A stretch of 20,365 nucleotides of DNA, from NCBI GenBank assembly GCA_030041195.1, contig JASHOI010000069.1, positions 1 to 20,365 on the forward strand, given 5' to 3'. Below, one piece after another: positions 13,560 through 19,557 of the stretch. Within the stretch, counting starts at the first letter, position 1. Every line of letters begins with the position of its first letter. Made by a program: the position numbers and the translations under genes. Below the pieces are notes generated by a model. It worked only from the letters and a program-made list of their open reading frames with translations. It did no database searches and was not told where the DNA came from. Origin of the DNA: Streptosporangiaceae bacterium. Lineage in GTDB: Bacteria; Actinomycetota; Actinomycetes; Streptosporangiales; Streptosporangiaceae.

Positions 13560-14225
13560 ATGACGACGGTGGGATTGATCGGCAGCGGGATGATCGGCGG
13601 CACGGTGGCCCGGCTCAGCGTCGCAACAGGACACGAGGTCGTGCTCAGCAACTCGCGCGGCCCCGAAACCCTGGAGGAGCTGGCCAGCGAGCTGGGGCCG
13701 CTGGCCCGTGCGGGGACCGGCGCGCAGGCGTCCGGCGCGGACATCGTCGTGGTCGCGATCCCGGTGCGCGCGTACCCCGGCGTCGCGGCCGGGCCGCTGG
13801 CCGGCCAGATCGTCATCGACGCCGGCAACTACTACCCGCAGCGCGACGGGCACATCGCGGAACTGGACAGCGGGGCAGCCACCAGCAGCGGGCTGCTGCA
13901 GCGCCACCTGCCCGCTTCGCACGTCGTGAAGGCGTTCAACAACATCTTCTTCAAGCACCTGCTGTCTCTGGCCCGCCCCGGCGGGGCGGCCGACCGCACG
14001 TTCCTGCCCATCGCCGGCGACGACCCTGCCGCCAAGCAGGCCGTCACCGCCTTCCTCGACTCGATCGGCTACGGCACCGTCGACGCGGGATCGCTCGCCG
14101 ATAGCTGGCGCCACGAGCCCGGCACTCCGGTCTACGGGGCGCCGTACGGGCCGTTCGCTCTGGAAGCGGGCACGCCAGCCAGCGAAGACACCATCCGCGC
14201 CGCGCTGGCCGCCGCCACCAGGTGA
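13560..14225 (+). CDS. NADPH-dependent F420 reductase-like NAD(P)-binding protein
   Basis: A 221-residue protein of the F420H2:NADP+ oxidoreductase/short ProC-like family. The dinucleotide-binding motif is GLIGSGMIGGTVA (5-17), and SNSRGPETL (30-38) contains the Arg expected to bind the NADP 2'-phosphate. VVVAIPVRAYPGVA, VIDAGNYYPQRDG, HVVKAFNNIFFKHL and PIAGDDPAAKQAV follow the family order. True Fno enzymes transfer hydride between F420 and NADP; many actinobacterial relatives have unknown partners, so the F420 link is inferred from family only. The ATG at 13560 has no good Shine-Dalgarno. It is a single gene, divergent from the TPR-like gene. Confidence 0.87.
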   Translation: MTTVGLIGSGMIGGTVARLSVATGHEVVLSNSRGPETLEELASELGPLARAGTGAQASGADIVVVAIPVRAYPGVAAGPLAGQIVIDAGNYYPQRDGHIAELDSGAATSSGLLQRHLPASHVVKAFNNIFFKHLLSLARPGGAADRTFLPIAGDDPAAKQAVTAFLDSIGYGTVDAGSLADSWRHEPGTPVYGAPYGPFALEAGTPASEDTIRAALAAATR

Positions 14226-14312
14226 TCCGCCTGCGACAGCCGACTTGACAACGGCGCCGCATGTGCTTCGGTGATGCATTGTGAGACCGGGCCTGGCGGA
14301 AGGTGAGCAGAC

Positions 14313-14957
14313 ATGACCGAATTCACGATAGGAGCCGACGCGAGCTGCAGCGACGGGCCGTGCGGCAGGCTCACCCGGCTGATCGTCGACCCCAAAACGC
14401 AGACGGTCACCCATCTTGTGATCGGGCCGACGCACCGGGCTGAGCGGCAGCGGATCGTGCCCATTGACCTTGTCGATGAGACGGCTGGCGAGATCAAGCT
14501 CCATATCACCCGCGCCGAGTTCGGCAAGCTCGATCCGGCCGAGGAAACGGATCTGCTGCCCAAAGAGGCGCCCGAACCCAAGATCTACACCGCCAGCCTG
14601 GGCAGGCTGGGCGGCCCCTTGCCCGCCGACGAGCTCTCGTTCTCCCACCTCTCGCTGAAGGACGGCGCAAGGGTCTCCATCCAGGACGCCGTCCCCCTGG
14701 GAGAGGTGGAGGTGGAGCGCGGCGAACCCGTCTTCGCGACCGACGGTGAAATCGGGAAGGTACAGGGCCTCGTCATCGACCCCGGCAGCCACGGCGTGAC
14801 CCACGTGCTGCTCGAGGAGGGGCACCTGTGGGGCCGCAAGGAGGTGGCCATCCCGATCGGATCGGTCACCAGGGTCGACAACATCATCCGGCTCACCATC
14901 GATAAGCAGCAGGTGCAGGACCTGCCGCCGGTGGACATCGACCACCTGACGAAGTAG
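14313..14957 (+). CDS. Duplicated PRC-barrel domain protein
   Basis: A 214-residue soluble protein with two PRC-barrel modules that look like an internal duplication. The first is residues about 1-75 (GRLTRLIVDPKTQTVTHLVIG, IVPIDLVDE, IKLHI). The second is about 138-205 (IGKVQGLVIDPGSHGVTHVLL, GRKEVAIPIGSV, NIIRLTI). A linker of about 60 residues lies between them. PRC barrels occur in photosynthetic reaction-centre H subunits and RimM and generally mediate protein or RNA contacts; stand-alone actinobacterial members have no defined role and are often linked to stress. The ATG at 14313 has GGAAGG upstream. The 88 bp before it hold no other gene. Confidence 0.85.
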   Translation: MTEFTIGADASCSDGPCGRLTRLIVDPKTQTVTHLVIGPTHRAERQRIVPIDLVDETAGEIKLHITRAEFGKLDPAEETDLLPKEAPEPKIYTASLGRLGGPLPADELSFSHLSLKDGARVSIQDAVPLGEVEVERGEPVFATDGEIGKVQGLVIDPGSHGVTHVLLEEGHLWGRKEVAIPIGSVTRVDNIIRLTIDKQQVQDLPPVDIDHLTK

Positions 14958-14977
14958 CGCCCGGTCGGGAGGGCGCG

Positions 14978-15181
14978 CTACCAGAGCTGGTGGATCAGCG
15001 GCTGCGAAATGTGCCTGTCATACCAGAACTGCGCCTCGTGCCGCGAGTCGAAGGGCTGCGGATCCCAGGCCACGCACCGGGGGCCGGCGCAGCTGATCGT
15101 GGTCTTCCCGTCCGGGGTTCCCTTCTCGACCGGCCGGTGTGCGGCCGGGCGGCTGACGCGTTTGTCAGCGGCTGCTTGCAT
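14978..15181 (-). CDS. Small Cys-containing hypothetical protein
   Basis: A 67-residue protein if started at the ATG at 15181; the frame is open to 15250 but that part is only Arg-rich. The C-terminal half looks folded and non-random: TTISCAGPRCVAWDPQPF followed by DSRHEAQFWYDRHI, with a CxxxxC pair, several aromatic residues and a Trp-ending tail. Third-position GC is high, as in the neighbours. I do not recognise a family. It lies 75 bp downstream of the methyltransferase gene on the same strand and may be read from the same transcript. It converges with the PRC-barrel gene. Confidence 0.55.
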   Translation of the reverse strand: MQAAADKRVSRPAAHRPVEKGTPDGKTTISCAGPRCVAWDPQPFDSRHEAQFWYDRHISQPLIHQLW

Positions 15182-15256
15182 ATGTCCACACTGCCAGGCT
15201 TGCCGGGACTTAAACCTGAGGCGCGCCGGCCGGCGGCGTCGCGGCAGCAACGACCC

Positions 15257-16159
15257 TTATCTGCCGTCCTGCCCAGACGTCGGGATGCTCGTGCTGACGC
15301 AGCGGACGGTGACCCTGCTCTCGTTCGCGTAGTCGCCGCAGTTGTCCGTGCCAGGGTTGTCGCGCAGCAGGCCGGCCCAGTCCGAAAGCCGCTCGACCCG
15401 GTAGCCGTACGCCCCGAGCATGGTCCGCATCGCTGCGAGGTTCGGCCGGCCGACAAGGACCGCCGTGCCATGGCTGTAGGAGTCGGCCGCGGCCTTGCCC
15501 TCCTCATCGGCGTATTCCGTTATCACGTTCACGTTCGGCACTGGCCCCATCATGTGCGGGCTGAACGTGTCGATGATCAGGTACCCGGCGTTGGTCCGGC
15601 GAATTCCGTCGAGTAGTTCGTTGTAGCGCAGCGTGTGATACAGGAACCCGAGGCACAGCACGACGTCCGCTGTCAGACCCTCGGAGCTGAGCACGTCGTG
15701 CACGTCGCCGGTAATGAAGCGGGCGCGGTCCGCCCCGTAGCCGTACTCGGCGAGGTTCTCCGTGGCGGCCTTGACCAGTTCCGGCCGTGCCTCGACGCCG
15801 ACGACCGACCGTGCTCCGGTCGCCAGCGCCGCGAGCGACCAGCGGCCGTCGTGACTGCCGAGGTCGAGCACTGACACGCCCTCGAAGATGTCGCGGTTCT
15901 CGGCGAATATTGCCTCGTAGCGCAGGTTCAGCCGGGCGGTGGTCACCGCGGTGCTGCTGGTCCGGTAGAACCGCGGGAACCGTTCGAAGAACCACGAGGC
16001 CGTGCGGGATCCCGGTGCCGAACCGGTGCCGGTGAGCGTGCCCGCGTCCTGGGGTGGGGCGGCGGCGTGGCGTCGCAAGCTCCTCGACGGGCGCTCAATG
16101 CGCCACGCGACCCCGCGCAGCGCCCTTGCCGCCTGCTGTCTGAGCGACACGCGCGCCAT
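15257..16159 (-). CDS. Class I SAM-dependent methyltransferase with basic N-terminal extension
   Basis: A 300-residue protein. The first 50 residues are Arg-rich and probably disordered. A methyltransferase domain follows: motif I VSVLDLGSHDGRWSLAAL (95-112), ribose-site VVGVEARPELVKAA (119-132), FITGDVHDVL (148-157), and motif IV DVVLCLGFLYHTLRYNELLDGI (165-186). The GFLYH segment resembles CmoB/DUF1698-like and FkbM-like methyltransferases. The substrate is unknown; a small-molecule or glycan role is as likely as tRNA. The start ATG at 16159 has no obvious Shine-Dalgarno. It is divergent from the MBL-fold gene across a 110-bp region that contains a small palindrome. Confidence 0.85.
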   Translation of the reverse strand: MARVSLRQQAARALRGVAWRIERPSRSLRRHAAAPPQDAGTLTGTGSAPGSRTASWFFERFPRFYRTSSTAVTTARLNLRYEAIFAENRDIFEGVSVLDLGSHDGRWSLAALATGARSVVGVEARPELVKAATENLAEYGYGADRARFITGDVHDVLSSEGLTADVVLCLGFLYHTLRYNELLDGIRRTNAGYLIIDTFSPHMMGPVPNVNVITEYADEEGKAAADSYSHGTAVLVGRPNLAAMRTMLGAYGYRVERLSDWAGLLRDNPGTDNCGDYANESRVTVRCVSTSIPTSGQDGR

Positions 16160-16198
16160 AGTAGTGAGCGCATAAGGCCGAAGTACCCGGGAGCGGGT

Positions 16199-16212
16199 TA
16201 ATCACATGATTA
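16199..16212. promoter_or_regulatory. Short palindrome TAATCA-CA-TGATTA
   Basis: A 6-2-6 perfect inverted repeat, AT-rich against GC-rich surroundings, lies in the divergent region between the methyltransferase and MBL-fold genes. It is a plausible operator for one or both; no binding protein is suggested. Confidence 0.4.
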
Positions 16213-16240
16213 GCCGCATCGGGCTCGATGGTGGCCGATC

Positions 16241-16271
16241 TTGCAGGCCCCCCGCGGGTGGTCCGTACGAT
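16241..16271 (+). promoter_or_regulatory. Candidate promoter of the MBL-fold gene
   Basis: TTGCAG (16241-16246) and TACGAT (16266-16271) are 19 bp apart. TACGAT ends 7 nt before an in-frame GTG at 16279, which would be a leaderless start. This competes with the ATG at 16270 as the true start. Confidence 0.4.
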
Positions 16272-17316
16272 GGGGCCCGTGTGCGTAGACGACAGCCCAG
16301 CCGGCCAGGTCCCCGCGGTATTGCACGACTTTGAGCCGGACGTCGAGGTCCACCTGGAGCCGGTTGACTCGGTCGTGGTGACCACGCTGATGGACAACGT
16401 CAGCGACATGCTCATGCCCAACCAGGGCCCGGCGCGACGCGTCGCGCTGGGGTCCGGCCCGTGGCGGCCGTCGACGCTGATGGAGGACGGGCAGGTCCCC
16501 GATGCACTGGTCGCCGAGCACGGCTTCTCGGTGCTGGTGACGGTCACCAAGGGCGGGAACGCGCACCGGTTCCTCTTCGACACCGGGGCCAGCCCGGATG
16601 GCGTGGCGGAGAACATGCGCCGCCTGGACGTCGACCCGGCCTCGATCGAGGTCATCGTCTGCAGCCACGGCCACTTCGATCACACGGCGGGAATCGACGG
16701 CGTGATCCGCGCCGTCGGCCGGCCGAACATGCCGCTGCTCATCCATCCGCACTTCTGGCGCCGGCGCCGCCTCGCGCTGCCCGGGCGGGAACCGCTGGAG
16801 ATTCCCACCACCAGCCGCCGGGCGCTGACCGAGGCCGGCTTCGAGATCATCGAGGAGCGGCAGCCGAGCTTCCTGTTCGACCGGTCGGTGCTGATCACCG
16901 GGGAGGTGCCGCGGACCACCGGCTACGAACCCGGCTTCCCGCCGCAGCAGGCCTGGATCGACGGGGGCTGGCAGCCCGACCCGCTCGTGCTCGACGATCA
17001 GGCCCTGATCGTCAACGTGGACCGCAAGGGGCTCGTGGTGATCACCGGCTGCGGGCACGCCGGTGTGGTGAACATCGCCCGGTACGCGCGCCGGCTCACC
17101 GGCGATCAGCCGCTCTACGCGCTGATCGGCGGGTTCCACCTCAGCGGCCCCGCGTTCGAGCCGCTGATCCCGCGTGTCCTGGACGACCTGGCGGCGATGG
17201 ACCCGGGTGTGCTGGTGCCCGCGCACTGCACGGGCTGGCGCGCGCAGCACGCGATGTCGGCACGGCTGCCAGCGGCATTCGTGCCGAACTCCGTCGGGAC
17301 CAGCTTGCACCTGTGA
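16270..17316 (+). CDS. MBL-fold metallo-hydrolase
   Basis: A 348-residue metallo-beta-lactamase-fold protein. SHGHFDH (132-138) is the HxHxDH metal motif, with FLFDTGASPDG (101-111) before it. TGCGHAG (259-265) gives the next His, IGGFHL (286-291) another, and VPAHCTGW (316-323) the last. The layout matches the family related to the archaeal dihydropterin-ribofuranosyl-aminobenzene-phosphate synthase, often annotated as beta-lactamase-like; the actual substrate is unknown. The family N-terminus is near VDSVVVTTLMDNVSD, so the start is uncertain: ATG 16228, ATG 16270 or GTG 16279. There is no signal peptide, so it is cytoplasmic. The 3' end is overlapped antisense by the small gene from 17623. 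Confidence 0.88.
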   Translation: MGPVCVDDSPAGQVPAVLHDFEPDVEVHLEPVDSVVVTTLMDNVSDMLMPNQGPARRVALGSGPWRPSTLMEDGQVPDALVAEHGFSVLVTVTKGGNAHRFLFDTGASPDGVAENMRRLDVDPASIEVIVCSHGHFDHTAGIDGVIRAVGRPNMPLLIHPHFWRRRRLALPGREPLEIPTTSRRALTEAGFEIIEERQPSFLFDRSVLITGEVPRTTGYEPGFPPQQAWIDGGWQPDPLVLDDQALIVNVDRKGLVVITGCGHAGVVNIARYARRLTGDQPLYALIGGFHLSGPAFEPLIPRVLDDLAAMDPGVLVPAHCTGWRAQHAMSARLPAAFVPNSVGTSLHL

Positions 17317-17623
17317 CCCCGGCGTGGCGCGGGCCCGCCAGCGGTAACCCGGATTCACCGGACCACGGCCTGATCAGCCCGTCCCTGCCGCGGACGCGCC
17401 GGGGCACGGAGGAGTAAGCGTCCGGGGCCTCGAGCGGCTGCAGGCTGCCGGCCCGGACGTCGACCACCTTGTGCACGTGGCGCCCCCCGGCCTGCTGCAC
17501 CCACGAGACCCAGGCATGCCACGAGCCGTCACGTTCATGCATCTCCCACGCGAGTAGGTGACCGACCATGCCTCCGCTCATCTGGACGATCGGGGGGCAC
17601 CAGGGCGCATCACGGCTGCTCAC
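17141..17623 (-). CDS. Small hypothetical protein with antisense-overlapping C-terminal extension
   Basis: The first 80 or so residues look like a genuine small actinobacterial protein: PPIVQMSGGMVGHLLAWE, DGSWHAWVSWVQQAGG, HVHKVVDVRAGSLQPLEAPDAYSSVPRRV. This part ends near 17384. The frame then runs on for another 80 residues of low-complexity S/A/R/P-rich sequence, 176 bases of which are antisense to the MBL-fold gene. The extension is probably a read-through after loss of an earlier stop and may not be functional. The GTG at 17623 has no Shine-Dalgarno but is placed 6 nt after the -10 of a strong promoter, supporting a leaderless start. Function is unknown. Confidence 0.65.
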   Translation of the reverse strand: MSSRDAPWCPPIVQMSGGMVGHLLAWEMHERDGSWHAWVSWVQQAGGRHVHKVVDVRAGSLQPLEAPDAYSSVPRRVRGRDGLIRPWSGESGLPLAGPRHAGVTGASWSRRSSARMPLAAVPTSRAARASPCSARAPAHPGPSPPGRPGHAGSAARTRGR

Positions 17624-17629
17624 CCGGCC

Positions 17630-17658
17630 AGTATTCGAATCTGAGTTCGAGTTGTCAA
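17630..17658 (-). promoter_or_regulatory. Leaderless promoter of the small gene at 17623
   Basis: On the minus strand a perfect -35 TTGACA (17658-17653), a 17-bp spacer and a -10 AATACT (17635-17630) end 6 nt before the GTG. Transcription should begin at the start codon. Confidence 0.7.
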
Positions 17659-17716
17659 GGCTAACGCACGGGACTGATGTGACTGGAGAGCGAAGCAGGC
17701 GGAGCGCGGGGCGGTG

Positions 17717-17896
17717 CTATGCCTGCTTGCCGTGATGGCGCGACGGGAACAGCCAGCGCGCGTGACTCATGAGCTCCTGCACGGCGCGGCGGCGGGCGTC
17801 GGCGAAGTAGCGATCCGGATCGCGCACCATCCGCTCGGGGCGGTCATCGTGGTCCTCGATGGTGATGTGGGGCGGCACCGCCGGTTCCTTCCTCAC
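17717..17896 (-). CDS. 59-residue hypothetical protein
   Basis: A very short gene read from a GTG at 17896 to TAG at 17717. The product begins MRKEPAVPPHITIEDHDD, continues RPERMVRDPDRYFADARRRA and ends VQELMSHARWLFPSRHHGKQA. Charged residues, a RDPDRYFADAR segment of the kind seen in small actinobacterial proteins, and high third-position GC argue that it is real. A promoter with TTGACC and a 17-bp spacer ends 6 nt before the GTG. A frame on the opposite strand covers the same bases but has no start signal and an unnatural composition. It could act as a small regulatory or accessory protein; no function is recognised. Confidence 0.65.
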   Translation of the reverse strand: MRKEPAVPPHITIEDHDDRPERMVRDPDRYFADARRRAVQELMSHARWLFPSRHHGKQA

Positions 17897-17902
17897 GACC
17901 TC

Positions 17903-17931
17903 AGTGTCAGCCCGGACCCGGGGAGGGTCAA
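17903..17931 (-). promoter_or_regulatory. Leaderless promoter of the 59-residue gene
   Basis: TTGACC (17931-17926), a 17-bp spacer and GACACT (17908-17903) on the minus strand end 6 nt before the GTG at 17896, the same layout as the promoter at 17630-17658. Confidence 0.6.
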
Positions 17932-17956
17932 CGGGTCCTTTCGCCGTGCCACCAGC

Positions 17957-18712
17957 CTACGCCAGCGCGTCGGCCAGCAGCCCGGCCAGGAGGCGGATCA
18001 GCGGCACATCGGTGCGCCGGATCCCGCCGGGCTCTAACGCGTCCACCATCAGCATGCCGAACGCGTTCTGCCCGGCCGCGACCGGAACGGCCGCGAAGGA
18101 CTTGTACGTCTGCGGCGCGGTGATGCGCCAGCCCGACAGGGGGTCGGCGTTGAGGTCGGGGCAGAACAGGTGCTGGTTGTGCCGGATCATGCCGAACACC
18201 AGGTCGCCCTCGGCCGTCCCCTCGGTGATCGATTCCAGCGGGTCGTCCACGCGGCCGCTGTACTGGGACGGAACCAGCACCCTCGGCGTGCCCGGCGCGA
18301 ACCGGAACAGGGACGCCCGCACCCGCCCCGAGCCGGCCAGATGGGCCGCCGAGTCCACCACCATGGCGACCATTCCTCCCTGCAGCGCCTCGCGTTCGCG
18401 CCGGCCGCCCGCTGTGGCGACGCGGCCGAGCTGGCGGACGATGGGGTCCAGCGCGTCGTTCATCGTCACCTGCATCGCGACCGCCGCGTCCACCGCCGCC
18501 TGCTGCGCCTGGGCCCGCAGCCGCTCCTTGCGGATCTGCTCGTAAGCGGGCACCCCGGCAGCCGTCACGCTGGCGGCCACCGCCCCGAGGATCCACCACT
18601 GCCGGTCCACGACCGCCGCGCCCGCCTCCGTGCCGAGCCACGTTGCCAGGCCGACCGCGACCAGGCTGATCGCCGTCGTCAGGTAGACGCGCGCGCCGGA
18701 TGGAATGCGCAT
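17957..18712 (-). CDS. Membrane-anchored GAF-domain protein
   Basis: A 251-residue protein. Two hydrophobic helices at residues about 10-30 and 38-55 anchor it. A helical, Ala/Gln-rich linker follows (IRKERLRAQAQQAAVDAAVAMQ, 60-81), likely a coiled coil of signalling type. The rest (about 90-250) resembles a GAF sensor domain: LFRFAPGTPRVLVPSQYSG, EGDLVFGMIRHNQHLF, YKSFAAVPVAAGQNAFGMLMVDAL and a final helix LIRLLAGLLADAL. There is no kinase, cyclase or phosphatase domain, so it probably passes a signal to a separate partner. The ATG at 18712 has no Shine-Dalgarno; TACCCT lies 7 nt upstream. The stop is 60 bp upstream of the 59-residue gene's start, on the same strand. Confidence 0.8.
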   Translation of the reverse strand: MRIPSGARVYLTTAISLVAVGLATWLGTEAGAAVVDRQWWILGAVAASVTAAGVPAYEQIRKERLRAQAQQAAVDAAVAMQVTMNDALDPIVRQLGRVATAGGRREREALQGGMVAMVVDSAAHLAGSGRVRASLFRFAPGTPRVLVPSQYSGRVDDPLESITEGTAEGDLVFGMIRHNQHLFCPDLNADPLSGWRITAPQTYKSFAAVPVAAGQNAFGMLMVDALEPGGIRRTDVPLIRLLAGLLADALA

Positions 18713-18719
18713 GCGGGGC

Positions 18720-18725
18720 AGGGTA
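18720..18725 (-). promoter_or_regulatory. Possible -10 of a leaderless promoter (GAF gene)
   Basis: TACCCT on the minus strand ends 7 nt before the ATG at 18712 and fits the TANNNT pattern. No -35 is evident. The gap to the NUDIX gene (18713-18801) holds nothing else except a short CCCGTTCGGG-type inverted repeat. Confidence 0.35.
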
Positions 18726-18801
18726 GATGATCCACTGACCGTATTCGCGCACTACACCTATATCGAGACATTCCCGAACGGGTCGTGCCCACCGGCCTCG
18801 T

Positions 18802-19440
18802 CTAGTCGAACTCGGTGGGCAGGGCGGGATCGAGGTGGTGTGCCAGGGCCCGCTCGAGCTGGCGGTGATTGACGCGGCCCAGGGACAGCGGCGGCAGCTC
18901 ATCCATGCCGAACCAGCCGACATCGAGGGTCTCCAGCGCCGCTGGCGGCTGCACGGTCCCGTCCGGGCGGCACAGGAAGAACAGCTTGTAGACATGCACC
19001 GCGAGCGGCGGCGGATTGAGCTGGAGCTCACGGTCCCAGCACCCGATCAGCTTCACCGCCGAGCTGTGGTACCCGGTCTCCTCGAGGATCTCCCGGGTGA
19101 CGGCGACCGAGGGCGCGTCCCCCGGATCGGCCCAGCCACCGGGCAGCGACCACCGGCCGTCGGTCCGCTCCTGCATCAGCAGCACGCGCTCCCGGTCGTC
19201 GAAGATCGCACCGCGCACGTCGACCTTTGGGGTGGCATAACCCGAGTCGCGGCCGAGCTCGAGCGCGAGCTCGTCGGCCGGCCGGTCGGTGAGCGCCGCG
19301 AGCAGCTCCACGGCCAGCCGGCTCACCTGCCGGTACCGGTCCAGGTCGTAGGCGTCAGCGCCGTACGTCAGCCCGTCCTGCGCCAGTGCCGAGAGCTTGA
19401 TCCCGATCCGGCGCACCGCGTCCGCGGTTGTCGTAGCCAC
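18802..19440 (-). CDS. NUDIX hydrolase with N-terminal helical domain
   Basis: A 212-residue protein. Residues about 1-68 form the helical domain found at the N-terminus of nucleoside-diphosphate-X hydrolases (IGIKLSALAQDGLTY, DLDRYRQVSRLAVELLAALT). Residues about 72-205 are the NUDIX fold, with KVDVRGAIFDDRERVLLMQER and WSLPGGWADPGD. The NUDIX box spans 102-124 with REILEETGY (Arg116, Glu117, Glu120, Glu121 for Mg binding). The first conserved Glu of the box is Asp108 here. Related enzymes hydrolyse ADP-ribose or other NDP-linked compounds. The GTG at 19440 has no Shine-Dalgarno but has GATAAT 6 nt upstream. It is probably a single gene. Confidence 0.9.
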   Translation of the reverse strand: MATTTADAVRRIGIKLSALAQDGLTYGADAYDLDRYRQVSRLAVELLAALTDRPADELALELGRDSGYATPKVDVRGAIFDDRERVLLMQERTDGRWSLPGGWADPGDAPSVAVTREILEETGYHSSAVKLIGCWDRELQLNPPPLAVHVYKLFFLCRPDGTVQPPAALETLDVGWFGMDELPPLSLGRVNHRQLERALAHHLDPALPTEFD

Positions 19441-19446
19441 CCGGGC

Positions 19447-19452
19447 ATTATC
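19447..19452 (-). promoter_or_regulatory. -10 element of a leaderless promoter (NUDIX gene)
   Basis: GATAAT on the minus strand matches the -10 consensus at 5 of 6 positions and ends 6 nt before the GTG at 19440. No good -35 is visible 17 bp further upstream. Confidence 0.5.
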
Positions 19453-19462
19453 GCGTCCGGAG

Positions 19463-19553
19463 CTGACCGGCGGTCCCGTGCAGCACCAGGACCGGGATGT
19501 CGATCTTCGGCAGATCGGGCGCGGAAGTCGGTGTGCCCGGTGGTGAACGCGTC
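19463..19553 (-). pseudogene. Relic of an alpha/beta hydrolase (non-haem chloroperoxidase-like)
   Basis: Read on the minus strand, one frame gives DAFTTGHTDFRA and the next, one base later, gives [18 protein letters not shown]. Joined, they match the segment around the catalytic Asp region of haloperoxidase-type hydrolases (typically [22 protein letters not shown]). A single extra base in the CCC run at 19517-19519 explains the frame change. Both ends of the parent gene are missing and the final catalytic Asp is changed to Gly. It lies between the NUDIX and glucanase genes. Confidence 0.7.
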
Positions 19554-19557
19554 GCGG

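Noticed and set aside
13509..14945. 478-codon minus-strand open frame
   Set aside because: Antisense to the F420-reductase-like and PRC-barrel genes; no motif and biased composition.
16210..17358. 382-codon minus-strand open frame opposite the MBL gene
   Set aside because: The plus strand carries the SHGHFDH metal motif and all later ligands; the antisense product is H/R/G/P-rich without structure.
17714..18037. 107-codon plus-strand open frame
   Set aside because: Overlaps the better supported 59-residue minus-strand gene and its promoter, and crosses into the GAF gene; no start signal.
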